Below, piece by piece: positions 7,819 through 16,121 of a DNA stretch of 64,000 bases. The stretch is from CAWIHK01 sp963835935 (GTDB taxonomy: Bacteria > Bacteroidota > Ignavibacteria > UBA10030 > CAVZMI01): assembly GCA_963835935.1 (NCBI GenBank), contig CAWIHK010000001.1, positions 1,240,001 to 1,304,000 on the forward strand, in the 5' to 3' direction. Every line of letters begins with the position of its first letter. Position 1 is the stretch's first letter. Under the pieces are notes generated by a model, which worked only from the letters and a program-made list of their open reading frames with translations, ran no database searches and was not told where the DNA came from. Both the position numbers and the translations under genes were made by a program.

Positions 7819-9288
7819 ATGAGGAAGCCGATAACTGTCATATTGCCGTTCGTTGATCACACATTATGGAATGATAACCTCACAGGATTTCTTTCATCTC
7901 CTCATGTTGAAGAAGTGATAATTCTGCACAAAGGTGAATGCTCGATCAAAATGGAAAGAGTTCGTCTGCTTGAAGCGGCAAATATGTATGCCGGATCCAC
8001 ACTAAATCAACTAATAAATGAAGTTCGAACTAATTTTTTTATTTTGTTCACGTTTCCGGGTATTGTAATCCCTGGCCAAAATTACTGTGAACGACTTTTA
8101 CAAATGGAATCTGTAAGTAATCCCGCAATCCTCTATGCCGAGTATGTTGAACAGACAGAGAAAGAAACGACGTATCATCCGGTTCTTGATTATCATGCCG
8201 GAAGTGTTCGGGATGAATTCAATTTTGGGCCGTTCATGTGTTTTTCTACATCCGCAGTTCGAAAAACTCTTGTTCTTTACGGACCGATTCCCGATGTGAA
8301 AGTTGCAGGTTTGTACGATTTGAGATTGAAATTATCAATCACCGAAAAATTCAATCACATTCCTGAACCGCTTTGCACCGTTAAAATGAATCTATCTGGT
8401 CGGCAGGATTCCGAAAGCCAATTCGATTACGTCGATCCTAAAAATAGAACCGCACAAGTTGAATATGAACAAGTTTTCACGGATCATTTGAAGAGAATCG
8501 GATCATTTCTGGAACCTGAATTTTCAGAAATTCATGAAACTCAACAGGAATTTCCAGTCGACATGAGTATCGTTATTCCGGTATTCAATCGCGAGGAAAC
8601 AATCGGTGATGCGATTAAAAGCGCTCTCACGCAAGTCGGAAAAATATCGTTCAACGTTCTCATTATAAATAATCATTCGACGGATAACACGAGCATCGTT
8701 ATCGATCAATTCATACAACACGATAATCGAGTTCATCAATTGATACCTCAGCGAACCGACCTCGGAATCGGAGGATGCTGGAACGAAGCTCTATTTTCAC
8801 CGTTGTGCGGACGATATATCGTACAACTCGATTCCGACGATCTTTATGCTCATGAAAATGTGCTGCAAAATATTTATGATGAATTTCAGCGCGATGCGTA
8901 TGCGATGGTTGTGGGTTCGTACACTCTCGTGAATTATGATCTTGAAAAAATTCCACCCGGCATCATCGACCATCGAGAATGGACTCCGGAAAATGGAAGG
9001 AATAATGTCCTGCGTATCAACGGACTTGGCGCACCTCGTGCGTTCAGAACTGAAATCGTGCGTAAGACTCGATTCCCAAATGTGAGCTATGGGGAAGATT
9101 ATGCGGTGGAGCTGACGTTGTCGCGTCATTATCGCATCGGCAGAATATATGACTCGCTCTATTTTTGTCGTAGGTGGGAGGGAAACTCCGACGCATTGCT
9201 GTCGGTTTCGAAGCAAAATCAAAACGATTATTACAAGGATTATTTACGCGGGATAGAAATTGCATCCCGTCAGAGATTGAATAAGTGA
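7819..9288 (+). CDS. Two-domain family 2 glycosyltransferase (GT-A fold)
   Basis: The C-terminal half is a clear GT2 domain: MSIVIPVFNREETIGDAIKS from about residue 247, then NNHSTDNTS, and the nucleotide/metal DSDD motif (IVQLDSDDLYAHE) near residue 337. The N-terminal ~240 residues start ITVILPFVDHTLWNDN and keep a GT-A-like order (VEEVIILHKGE, then a GIVIPGQNY stretch) without a convincing DxD, so this half may be a degenerate transferase domain. The stop overlaps the next start by 4 bp (GTGA). The gene opens a five-gene overlapping operon with SpoIID and AmpG-like genes, which points to a peptidoglycan or muropeptide substrate. The donor and acceptor are unknown. Confidence 0.8.
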   Translation: MRKPITVILPFVDHTLWNDNLTGFLSSPHVEEVIILHKGECSIKMERVRLLEAANMYAGSTLNQLINEVRTNFFILFTFPGIVIPGQNYCERLLQMESVSNPAILYAEYVEQTEKETTYHPVLDYHAGSVRDEFNFGPFMCFSTSAVRKTLVLYGPIPDVKVAGLYDLRLKLSITEKFNHIPEPLCTVKMNLSGRQDSESQFDYVDPKNRTAQVEYEQVFTDHLKRIGSFLEPEFSEIHETQQEFPVDMSIVIPVFNREETIGDAIKSALTQVGKISFNVLIINNHSTDNTSIVIDQFIQHDNRVHQLIPQRTDLGIGGCWNEALFSPLCGRYIVQLDSDDLYAHENVLQNIYDEFQRDAYAMVVGSYTLVNYDLEKIPPGIIDHREWTPENGRNNVLRINGLGAPRAFRTEIVRKTRFPNVSYGEDYAVELTLSRHYRIGRIYDSLYFCRRWEGNSDALLSVSKQNQNDYYKDYLRGIEIASRQRLNK

Positions 9289-10298
9289 GAAGTGAAGAGA
9301 TTCTAGAGAAAATTATCTATCGATATCCGGGAAAAACCTACGGCCAATCTTTGTCCGATTTATGTTCTCAACTCCATGATCAACAATACCGGTCGTGGGA
9401 ATTTATGCGCAAGAACTATGATGCATTGCATCGTGTTCGCACACGGCGAATAATTTGTGATGGTTTCGATGTCACGGTGCAGTATAATCCTGCTCGCATG
9501 AAAAGTACGAATGCCGAAACCGATGAACTCTCGATTGCTTCAAGGCCATGTTTTCTTTGTCAACAAAATCTTCCCGGCGAACAAAAAGGAATTCTTTACC
9601 GAGAATCGACCCTCATTTTATGCAATCCTTTTCCGATATTCCCATACCACTTCACCGTCGGTTCCATTCTTCACGTACAACAAAATCTCGAATCCCATTT
9701 GGAAATCCTTTTTGATATTGCAAAAGATTTAGATTCGCTGTATACAATTTTTTATAACGGAGCAAAGTGCGGGGCTTCGGCTCCCGATCATTTTCATTTT
9801 CAAGCGTGTCCGTCAGGAATATTGCCGATTGAATTATTAACTGCGATCGCAAACCGCAGAAAAATTCTAGGAGAATATTCGCACACATCGATCAAATTGA
9901 TTCGTAATATCGGGCGGACATGTTTGTTGCTGGAAGGAAAAGAAAAAGATGGTTTTATTAAATGTGTGCAAACCATAATCGATAGCCTGAAAAAAATATC
10001 GGGAAAAGATGAAGAACCGATGGTGAACATTCTTCTTCTTCGCTTAGATGGTTTGTGGCGCATGTTTATATTTCCTAGAACATTGCATCGTCCGTCGATG
10101 TTTTTTGTAAATGGAGAAGCGAAAATGATTATCAGTCCGGCCTCGGTCGACATGTCCGGCTTGATTATTACGCCGCGAGAAGAAGATTTTATCAAACTCA
10201 AAAAAGAAGATATAAAAGAAATTTATCGGGAAGTGAGCATGCCGGAAGAAGTCATTACTAAAATTATCTCAAGGCTTAACGATGTTACCGACAAGTGA
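9285..10298 (+). CDS. DUF4922 protein, HIT-like nucleotidyltransferase/phosphorylase
   Basis: The GTG start overlaps the upstream stop. The 337-residue protein shows SRPCFLCQQNLP near residue 87 (a C-x2-C segment), NPFPIFPYHFTVGS, and a HIT-type signature CGASAPDHFHFQACP near residue 165, whose H-x-H-x-Q is the nucleotidyl-transfer core of Ap4A phosphorylase, GalT and GDP-L-galactose phosphorylase. I recognise this as the DUF4922 group, which in Bacteroidetes often neighbours SpoIID-domain genes. Function is unproven. With its neighbours, a role in activating or salvaging a cell-wall sugar nucleotide is a reasonable guess. It overlaps the SpoIID-like gene by 17 bp. Confidence 0.78.
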   Translation: MRSEEILEKIIYRYPGKTYGQSLSDLCSQLHDQQYRSWEFMRKNYDALHRVRTRRIICDGFDVTVQYNPARMKSTNAETDELSIASRPCFLCQQNLPGEQKGILYRESTLILCNPFPIFPYHFTVGSILHVQQNLESHLEILFDIAKDLDSLYTIFYNGAKCGASAPDHFHFQACPSGILPIELLTAIANRRKILGEYSHTSIKLIRNIGRTCLLLEGKEKDGFIKCVQTIIDSLKKISGKDEEPMVNILLLRLDGLWRMFIFPRTLHRPSMFFVNGEAKMIISPASVDMSGLIITPREEDFIKLKKEDIKEIYREVSMPEEVITKIISRLNDVTDK

Positions 10299-11610
10299 AC
10301 CGATCATTAAAGTCGGAATAATTCAGCGGGCAAAAAAAATCATTGGATTTCTCAAAGGTTCATTTGTTGCTCCTTGGAATCGGAGCATCTCCGGAGACTT
10401 TTTTGTTGAAATTAAGGAAGGTTCGATCCGATTTCAAACCGTTGATCAATATTTCTTTGAACATGAAGATGTTATAAAATTAACTCAAACTGTGTCATCA
10501 TCGTTTGCGATACATGATGTTACCATCGGCATACAATTTCACTGGGAACGCAGAGAAGATCACGAATTTCACGGCAGCTTGTATTTCAAAAAAGACGAAG
10601 GCGAAACGATTACTCTTATCAATGAAGTTCATCTGGAAGAATATCTCGAGAGTGTGATTTCTTCAGAGATGAACGAAAATGCGCCATTCGAATTTCTCAA
10701 AGCGCATGCAATAACATCTCGAAGCTGGTTGGTGTCGATGCTGCAGCGTGAAGAAAGTGAAGCCGCACAGACGAAAATCGAACGAAGAACAGAAGAAGGT
10801 GTTGAAATTATTCGCTGGGACGAAAGAGAACAGCACAAATTATTCGATGTTTGTGCTGATGATCATTGTCAGCGTTACCATGGAATCACACGAATTATTT
10901 CAACGGCGGCAAAAAAAGCGGTTCAAGAAACACGCGGACAATTTATTCTCCACAATGATACTATCTGCGATGCCCGATATTCAAAGTCGTGCGGCGGAAG
11001 AACGGAATTGTTCCGAAGCGCGTGGGAAGATATCGATATTCCGTATTTAGCATCGACGTATGATGGTGAAGGAAAAATCCAGACTGAATCCGACGCGAAT
11101 CGTTGGATTTTATCGACTCCACCCGCTTATTGCAATACCGACGATAAAACGGTTCTTGAAACTATCCTTCCAGAATTCGATCGGGAAACAAAAGATTTTT
11201 TTAGGTGGAAAGTTTCCTACACACGAAAAGAATTGGAAGAAATTATTTTTAAAAAATCAGGAATCGACTTTGGCAGATTGAATGAAATTCTTCCCATTGA
11301 AAGAGGCCCATCAGGAAGAATTACCCGATTGAAAATAGTCGGATCCAAAGAAACAGTAATAGTTGGGAAAGAATTGGAGATCAGGCGGTGGCTTGCTCCG
11401 TCGCATTTATACAGTTCGGCATTTGTAGTTGAGACAAAACGAAATTCGGAAGGAATTCCGGAAGAATTTATTTTTCACGGAGCAGGCTGGGGACACGGAG
11501 TAGGTTTGTGCCAGATTGGAGCCGCAGTGATGGCGTTGAAGGGGAAAAAAGCAGAAGAAATTCTCCATCATTATTTCCACGGAATAAAAATACAAAAAAT
11601 CTATGAATAG
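10282..11610 (+). CDS. SpoIID/LytB domain protein (peptidoglycan-acting)
   Basis: SpoIID-family proteins cleave or bind peptidoglycan glycan strands; Bacillus SpoIID is a lytic transglycosylase acting on stem-less strands. This 442-residue protein has the family's HLEEYLESVISSEM with its conserved Glu near residue 120, AHAITSRSW, the C-x5-C-x-GGRTE segment (CDARYSKSCGGRTE), and the terminal GAGWGHGVGLCQIGA motif. No signal peptide is evident at the chosen start (MLPTSEPIIKVGI...), so it may act in the cytoplasm on imported fragments or be exported by another route. It lies in the overlapping operon between DUF4922 and the AmpG-like carrier. Confidence 0.88.
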   Translation: MLPTSEPIIKVGIIQRAKKIIGFLKGSFVAPWNRSISGDFFVEIKEGSIRFQTVDQYFFEHEDVIKLTQTVSSSFAIHDVTIGIQFHWERREDHEFHGSLYFKKDEGETITLINEVHLEEYLESVISSEMNENAPFEFLKAHAITSRSWLVSMLQREESEAAQTKIERRTEEGVEIIRWDEREQHKLFDVCADDHCQRYHGITRIISTAAKKAVQETRGQFILHNDTICDARYSKSCGGRTELFRSAWEDIDIPYLASTYDGEGKIQTESDANRWILSTPPAYCNTDDKTVLETILPEFDRETKDFFRWKVSYTRKELEEIIFKKSGIDFGRLNEILPIERGPSGRITRLKIVGSKETVIVGKELEIRRWLAPSHLYSSAFVVETKRNSEGIPEEFIFHGAGWGHGVGLCQIGAAVMALKGKKAEEILHHYFHGIKIQKIYE

Positions 11611-12910
11611 AAAACCATCGATATGGGTTCCTATTTTGTATTTCGCCGAAGGTTTGCCTTATGCCGTGGTGAACATGATGTCGATTGTTTATCTAAAAGC
11701 TTTCGGCGTAAGCAATGAAATAATTGGCTTGACTTCCATACTGGCATTACCGTGGACACTAAAAGGAATTTGGAGTCCGTTAATCGATTTGTATTCCACA
11801 AAGCGATCGTGGATTCTTCTGGCTGAGCTCGTGTGTGCGGTGTTCTTCATGATTCTCGCGTTATCTATACTCACACCTTGGTATCTTGGTTTGTCGTTGT
11901 TTTTTTTTCTGCTGATCGCGTTTGCTTCAGCGACGCACGACATCGCCATCGACGGATTTTATTTGGAAGTTCTCGATAGAAGTCAGCAGGCGTTCTACGT
12001 CGGCATTCGCTCTACGGCATATCGAATATCGTGGTTGGCAGGGAGCGGAGCATTCGTTTTCATTGCCGGCTATCTAAGCGAACATCTGCAGCCCGTCACT
12101 CTCAGAATATTTTCTTCATCAATCTTTCTTCGTTCTCTCGAAATCGGATGGGCAAGCGCATTTGCAGGACCCGCTTTGCTCTTCCTGGTAATTTATCTTT
12201 TTCAATATCGATATTTACCAAAGCCTAGAACAATCGAGTCGATAAAGAAAAATGAACACGGCCGGGGATTTGCGGAAGCATTTATAACGTACTTTCAACA
12301 GGATAACATCGGATGGGTTATCACGTACATTCTTCTTTTCCGTCTCGGCGACGCGTTCATGTTAAGGATGGCAGCTCCTTTTCTTATGGACAGCCCGGCG
12401 AAAGGCGGACTTGGAATTACTACCACCGAAATCGGAATATTATATGGTACGGTTGGCGTATTCTTTTTGCTTATCGGCGGAATCATCGGCGGTACAGCAA
12501 TCGCGAAAAAAGGTTTGGCGAAATGGATGTGGACTTTTGCACTTTTACAGAATTGTTCGATAGTACTCTATTATTTTCTAGCAATATATAAACCATCGTT
12601 ACCCTGGGTGTACCTCGCAAATTCATTTGAACAATTTGTTTACGGCCTCGGCATGTCGGCTTACGGCGTATATATGATGCGCACCGTCCAGCCGGAATAT
12701 CGCGCATCGCATTATGCAATCACTACTGCGTTCATGGCGTTGGGCATACTTTTCCCCGGCATGATGAGCGGTTACATCCAAACGTGGATCGGTTATCCTT
12801 CATTTTTTCTATTAAGCGCCGCTGCGGCAATTCCGGGATTGATCACAATACTATTCCTTCCTTTGAAGGATGAAGAGAATGACGAATTTCGAATTGTGAA
12901 TGGAGAATGA
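11603..12910 (+). CDS. AmpG-like MFS transporter (muropeptide permease family)
   Basis: The 435-residue protein is an integral membrane carrier with about 12 hydrophobic segments. Its N-terminus, WVPILYFAEGLPYAVVNMMS, is the AmpG-type opening, followed by SIVYLKAFGVSNEIIGLTS and LPWTLKGIWSPLID. An intracellular segment holds ASATHDIAIDGFYLE. AmpG proteins import anhydro-muropeptides from the periplasm for recycling. Position inside an operon with a SpoIID protein and a serine hydrolase supports a wall-fragment substrate, though the exact ligand is inferred. The gene overlaps both neighbours slightly (8 and 4 bp). Confidence 0.85.
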   Translation: MNRKPSIWVPILYFAEGLPYAVVNMMSIVYLKAFGVSNEIIGLTSILALPWTLKGIWSPLIDLYSTKRSWILLAELVCAVFFMILALSILTPWYLGLSLFFFLLIAFASATHDIAIDGFYLEVLDRSQQAFYVGIRSTAYRISWLAGSGAFVFIAGYLSEHLQPVTLRIFSSSIFLRSLEIGWASAFAGPALLFLVIYLFQYRYLPKPRTIESIKKNEHGRGFAEAFITYFQQDNIGWVITYILLFRLGDAFMLRMAAPFLMDSPAKGGLGITTTEIGILYGTVGVFFLLIGGIIGGTAIAKKGLAKWMWTFALLQNCSIVLYYFLAIYKPSLPWVYLANSFEQFVYGLGMSAYGVYMMRTVQPEYRASHYAITTAFMALGILFPGMMSGYIQTWIGYPSFFLLSAAAAIPGLITILFLPLKDEENDEFRIVNGE

Positions 12911-12933
12911 AAAATCGGTACATGGAGGCATCA

Positions 12934-14085
12934 ATGAAATTGTTTTTTCAATTAGTAATGATCATTGGGCTTAATACATTATTATATTCTCAAACACTAA
13001 AAAATTGTCCCGATCGATTTTCTGAAATCGATTCGCTTTTAAAATCTGCAATTGAAGCAAAAGCATTTCCCGGCTGTGTTCTGCTTGTCGCGAAACATGA
13101 CTCTATCGTGTACCATCGGGCATTCGGAAGAATGACTTATGATCAAAATTCGGATTCAACGACAATAAAATCGATTTATGATATTGCATCTTTGACGAAA
13201 GTTATTGCTACGACAAATGTGGCAATGCGTTTGGTGGATGAAGGCAAACTGCATTTGTTGGATACAGTTGCATCAATAATTCCTGAATTTAGAAAGAACG
13301 GTAAAGAACATATCACAATCCAAAATATCTTATTGCATAATAGCGGCCTTCCGGCATATCGAGCTTTATATAAATCATGCAAAGATGAAAACGAAATAAT
13401 CGATTCAATAAATAATTTGAAGTTGATATACCGGACAGGCGATTCAACTGTATATTCCGATTTCGGATTTATTATTCTCAAAAAAATAATAGAAAGAAAA
13501 ACTCAAACCTCTTTTGATAAGTACTGTGATTCAGTATTTTTCAAACCGCTTGGAATGAATTCAACATTTTTTAATCCACCGAAGAATTTACTTTCGCGTA
13601 TCGTGCCGACCGAGGTTGACAACTACTGGCAAAAAACCGGCGAAGCAGTCCGTGGAATTGTTCATGATGAACATGCAAGAGTCATGGGCGGAGTTTCCGG
13701 TCACGCCGGGTTATTCTCAACGGCGGAAGATGTTTTCAAGGTTTTAGAAATGTTAAGGAATAAGGGAGAAGTTCGTGGCAAAAGATTTCTTTCGGAATCC
13801 ACCATTGATTTATTTTTATCCAGAAAAGATTCGGCTTCAACTCATGCGTTGGGTTGGGATACAAAGAGTCCGAAGAAATCATGGGCGGGTGATTCTGTTT
13901 CGGCGACCGCAGTTATCCATACTGGTTTTACCGGAACATCCGTAGTTCTTGACCGGGAAAAAGATATTATCGTTGTTTTCTTAACAAATCGAGTCTATCC
14001 GTCCAGATCGAATATGAAAATCAGTGCGGTGCGTCCTGCGCTGCACAATGCGATTTATGAGATTATTTCTAAATACTCATTTTAA
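12934..14085 (+). CDS. Beta-lactamase-family serine hydrolase, secreted
   Basis: I choose the ATG at 12934, behind a perfect GGAGG at 12924-12928, over the ATG at 12907. It opens a lipophilic signal peptide (MKLFFQLVMIIGLNTLLYSQ). The 383-residue product carries the class C/DD-peptidase motifs: S-x-x-K as ASLTK (Ser about 86), YSDFGF in place of YxN, and HTGFTGTS in place of KTG. GGVSGHAGLFST is also typical. Members are D,D-carboxypeptidases, esterases or beta-lactamases of the periplasm. As last gene of the SpoIID-AmpG operon it may trim peptide stems or amide-linked groups from wall fragments. The sequence does not fix the substrate. Confidence 0.85.
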   Translation: MKLFFQLVMIIGLNTLLYSQTLKNCPDRFSEIDSLLKSAIEAKAFPGCVLLVAKHDSIVYHRAFGRMTYDQNSDSTTIKSIYDIASLTKVIATTNVAMRLVDEGKLHLLDTVASIIPEFRKNGKEHITIQNILLHNSGLPAYRALYKSCKDENEIIDSINNLKLIYRTGDSTVYSDFGFIILKKIIERKTQTSFDKYCDSVFFKPLGMNSTFFNPPKNLLSRIVPTEVDNYWQKTGEAVRGIVHDEHARVMGGVSGHAGLFSTAEDVFKVLEMLRNKGEVRGKRFLSESTIDLFLSRKDSASTHALGWDTKSPKKSWAGDSVSATAVIHTGFTGTSVVLDREKDIIVVFLTNRVYPSRSNMKISAVRPALHNAIYEIISKYSF

Positions 14086-14130
14086 TTTTTTTTACTTGAC
14101 TTTTATGTGCAAAAAAATGAAATTTCAAGC

Positions 14131-14214
14131 GGAGAGTGTGGGAATCGAACCCACAAACGTGTGCGACACATTGCAGATTATAAATCTGTTGTTTTACCAT
14201 TAAACTAACTCTCC
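14131..14214 (-). tRNA. Aberrant class II-like tRNA, apparent anticodon TAT
   Basis: On the minus strand the acceptor arms GGAGAGT and ACTCTCC pair fully. The D-arm is GTTT...AAAC with AATGGTA loop, and the T-arm is GTGGG-TTCGATT-CCCAC. The anticodon loop reads TTTATAA, giving TAT at positions 34-36, with an A-C mismatch at the stem base. An 18-nt variable region contains a TGTG-TCG-CACA hairpin, as in class II tRNAs (Leu, Ser, Tyr). The discriminator would be G (14130) and no CCA is encoded. A TAT anticodon predicts Ile, which is never class II, so identity is unresolved. D-arm resembles tRNA-Gly and acceptor resembles tRNA-Ser. Confidence 0.7.
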
Positions 14215-14228
14215 GTATTGGTTAGTGG

Positions 14229-14301
14229 AATGCCCACTGGGAATCGAACCCAGACCTAAGGCTTGGTATGCGCTTGCTCTATCCATTTAAGCTATGGGCA
14301 C
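14229..14301 (-). tRNA. tRNA-like gene with mismatched anticodon stem, apparent anticodon ACC
   Basis: The minus strand reads GTGCCCA-TA-GCTT...GAGC with an Arg-like D-arm, a perfect T-arm CTGGG-TTCGATT-CCCAG, and acceptor partner TGGGCAT (a G-U at the end). The anticodon stem AGCGC/GCCTT has a C-C mismatch and a G-U. The loop ATACCAA gives ACC after U33, nominally a Gly anticodon although the body looks like tRNA-Arg. No CCA is encoded. It is 14 bp upstream of the other odd tRNA in the same orientation. It could be a decayed or horizontally acquired tRNA. Confidence 0.6.
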
Positions 14302-14313
14302 CACTATTTAGTT

Positions 14314-14349
14314 AGGAGATTGAATCTTCGAAATTCAATCTCCTTTTTT
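14314..14349 (+). terminator. Strong hairpin terminator
   Basis: A 12-bp perfect stem, AGGAGATTGAAT (14314-14325) and ATTCAATCTCCT (14333-14344), has a 7-nt loop and is followed by TTTTT. It reads on the plus strand, so it would stop transcription of the peptidoglycan operon after passing antisense through the two tRNAs. Sequence from 14350 to 14632 has no gene. Near 14592-14632 it holds several GGTGAG/CTCACC repeats that can fold beyond the end of the next gene. Confidence 0.65.
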
Positions 14350-14632
14350 ATTTATCCAGATCTAATATATCGGACTCCATGAAACAGTAAACAATTTTTA
14401 AAATATTCTTTCAATCGTCATCTCAACCCTATATTAATATGTATAGCTATGGCCATACGATTTTTCAACTCCATAAGAGGTTTTCATCGCTTAATTGGCT
14501 GAAAAAATCTATTAATTCTTTTTAATAAATCATTCATAGAGTACCTTTTTTACTTTCACGATTATCAATTTACAAAAGAAGGTTGTGTATGTCACTCACC
14601 AAGAGTGAGTAAATTGGTGAGTCGGGTGAGTG

Positions 14633-15472
14633 TTATTTTTTTGGTTTATAATGATAAAGCTTATTCACGTTCTCGTATGTATTCTTAGTTTGATGACCAT
14701 ATAAACGTTTTGCTTCTTCGAGTGTTGAGGATGGTTTCTCTATACGCAAACTGGTGAGTAATTTATTGACCTCTCTTTTTACGATTTGATGTTTAGGTTC
14801 AAATTTCGTTTCACCACCGCTATCTCGGATTCCATTTGTTTTTTCTTTCCTTATAAGAGTGTCTATAATTTTTTCCTTACGTTCAATCTCCGATTGTTGA
14901 AGTTCGATTGTGACTTTACTTGTAGTATTAGTCCATGTTAATTCATTAATAGTTTTGTCCCTATCTTCAATCCCCTTATGGAGAGGTTGGGTAATTTGTG
15001 AGAAGGGTTGCCAATGAGGTATATCTAATCCTTGCTCACGATACCATGCTTGAAGTTCATCTATCTTTTCACGAATGAATTCTCTTTCTCGAATCCTGAT
15101 TGCAAATGCGTCTTGTTGATAATCGATTCCATAATCTTTTTTCGCCTTAATTTCGTCTGATAACTCTTTCTTTTTATCTCTTTTCTCATATACTTCAAGT
15201 TTTTTTAGTTCATCATGCAATATATTGTAAGCTTGCTTATTTAGCGATCCCAAAAATTCTTGCTTGGTTCGATCAAACTCTTTGAATTCTTGCAAATATT
15301 TTTCCCATTCCTCAAAAGCAATATATGATTCTCTCCACACGCCGTGCTGATCAAGTAATAATAACGCTCTTCCGTCTATCCTAGCGTAGTCGTTTCCCGC
15401 CAACGATATGAGTTCTTTATCGGCATTGATCTTTAAATCCAGCCAAACGGAGCACAATTTTTTAACAATCAT
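14633..15472 (-). CDS. Hypothetical coiled-coil protein
   Basis: I do not recognise this 279-residue protein. It starts MIVKKLCSVWLDLKINADKE, is rich in Lys and Glu, and has long stretches with heptad character (about residues 60-125 and 165-215, for example ELQQSEIERKEKIIDTLIRK). The C-terminus is basic and ends YHYKPKK. There is no signal peptide and no membrane segment. The coding strand is opposite to both flanking operons. It sits between odd tRNA genes and a decayed GIY-YIG-like ORF, suggesting mobile-island cargo. A DNA-associated or structural role is only a guess from composition. Confidence 0.6.
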   Translation of the reverse strand: MIVKKLCSVWLDLKINADKELISLAGNDYARIDGRALLLLDQHGVWRESYIAFEEWEKYLQEFKEFDRTKQEFLGSLNKQAYNILHDELKKLEVYEKRDKKKELSDEIKAKKDYGIDYQQDAFAIRIREREFIREKIDELQAWYREQGLDIPHWQPFSQITQPLHKGIEDRDKTINELTWTNTTSKVTIELQQSEIERKEKIIDTLIRKEKTNGIRDSGGETKFEPKHQIVKREVNKLLTSLRIEKPSSTLEEAKRLYGHQTKNTYENVNKLYHYKPKK

Positions 15473-15480
15473 AAGAGAAA

Positions 15481-15595
15481 AAGAGAAATCCTTCTCGTGC
15501 CTTGGAGTGGGGCTTTACCCACCCTCGCTATTATAGTAGCGAACGAAAAGGATTCTGAAATTCTCTAACACATCCAAGGCGATGTGCTTGCTATT
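15481..15595. repeat. Imperfect inverted-repeat cluster upstream of the coiled-coil gene
   Basis: AATCCTTCTCGT near 15488 is mirrored by ACGAAAAGGATT near 15543. GCCTTGGA near 15499 is mirrored by TCCAAGGC near 15573, and CGCTATTATAGTAGCG (15526-15541) is a hairpin by itself. The nested arms could fold into one branched structure of about 110 nt. This could be an element end, an attachment region or an RNA leader, and nothing here distinguishes them. Confidence 0.45.
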
Positions 15596-15671
15596 TGATT
15601 AAATTTATATCATTTTTCGTCGCATTTCAAATAAAATTATTCTTTGGTCACTTATTATATGAGGAACTTAT

Positions 15672-15977
15672 ATGTCTGGATCGATTTCCCTCGACTATTC
15701 CGATGGCTTCTATATGGATACCGAAATTGAAAAGGTTGATAAGAAAATTATCGGAATCTATGTACTTTATAACAAAAAAAGTATTACCGAAACCAAGACT
15801 GATATAGATTGGATTTTCTGGGGTTCGGGAAATATATATCAGGGTCTAAAATCCTTTCAATCTAACCCATGCAATTTTCAATTTGTGCCGATATACTTCG
15901 GCTATATTACCAAATACGGCGATTCGAATGAAATGCTTGCAAAATTAAAATCCGAATGCGGTCAAAAATGCCAATAG
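15672..15977 (+). CDS. Small protein, possible degenerate GIY-YIG domain
   Basis: The ATG at 15672 follows GAGGAAC. The 101-residue product contains IIGIYVLYN and, 16 residues on, IFWGSGNIYQGLKSF. That order resembles GIY-(10-20)-YIG-x-S-x-NIYxRLKSH in GIY-YIG nucleases, but YIG is FWG here and the catalytic Arg is replaced by Gly. The protein also lacks the conserved Glu/Asn region that normally follows. It may be an inactive or truncated nuclease domain, or an unrelated small protein. It lies in the island beside the odd tRNAs. Confidence 0.4.
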   Translation: MSGSISLDYSDGFYMDTEIEKVDKKIIGIYVLYNKKSITETKTDIDWIFWGSGNIYQGLKSFQSNPCNFQFVPIYFGYITKYGDSNEMLAKLKSECGQKCQ

Positions 15978-16121
15978 GTTTAGCTCCATCTCTTGTGCCT
16001 GCAAATACTTTACGATATTTCGAACATTTACCCATATAGATTGTATCGTCATGCTTTTTATGATAAGTGTCGATGTGTTGCCGCAATGGGGACAAATCAA
16101 TGTTCTAATTGAAGAGGTCAT
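15960..16121 (-). pseudogene. Possible frameshifted zinc-ribbon gene remnant
   Basis: From an ATG at 16121 the minus strand reads MTSSIRTLICPHCGNTSTLI and then loses sense. In the neighbouring frame it continues as KKHDDTIYMGKCSKYRKVFAG. Joined, these give a C-P-H-C ... K-C-x-x-C/Y-K zinc-ribbon layout, with the last Cys changed to Tyr. One frameshift near 16060 would explain the break. The 3' end overlaps the GIY-YIG-like ORF by a few bases. The remaining bases to 16241 hold no gene that I can support. Confidence 0.4.

Noticed and set aside
15595..15807. Overlapping 70-codon frame in the island
   Set aside because: It overlaps the better-supported frame at 15672 with its GAGGAAC site and starts without a ribosome-binding site.
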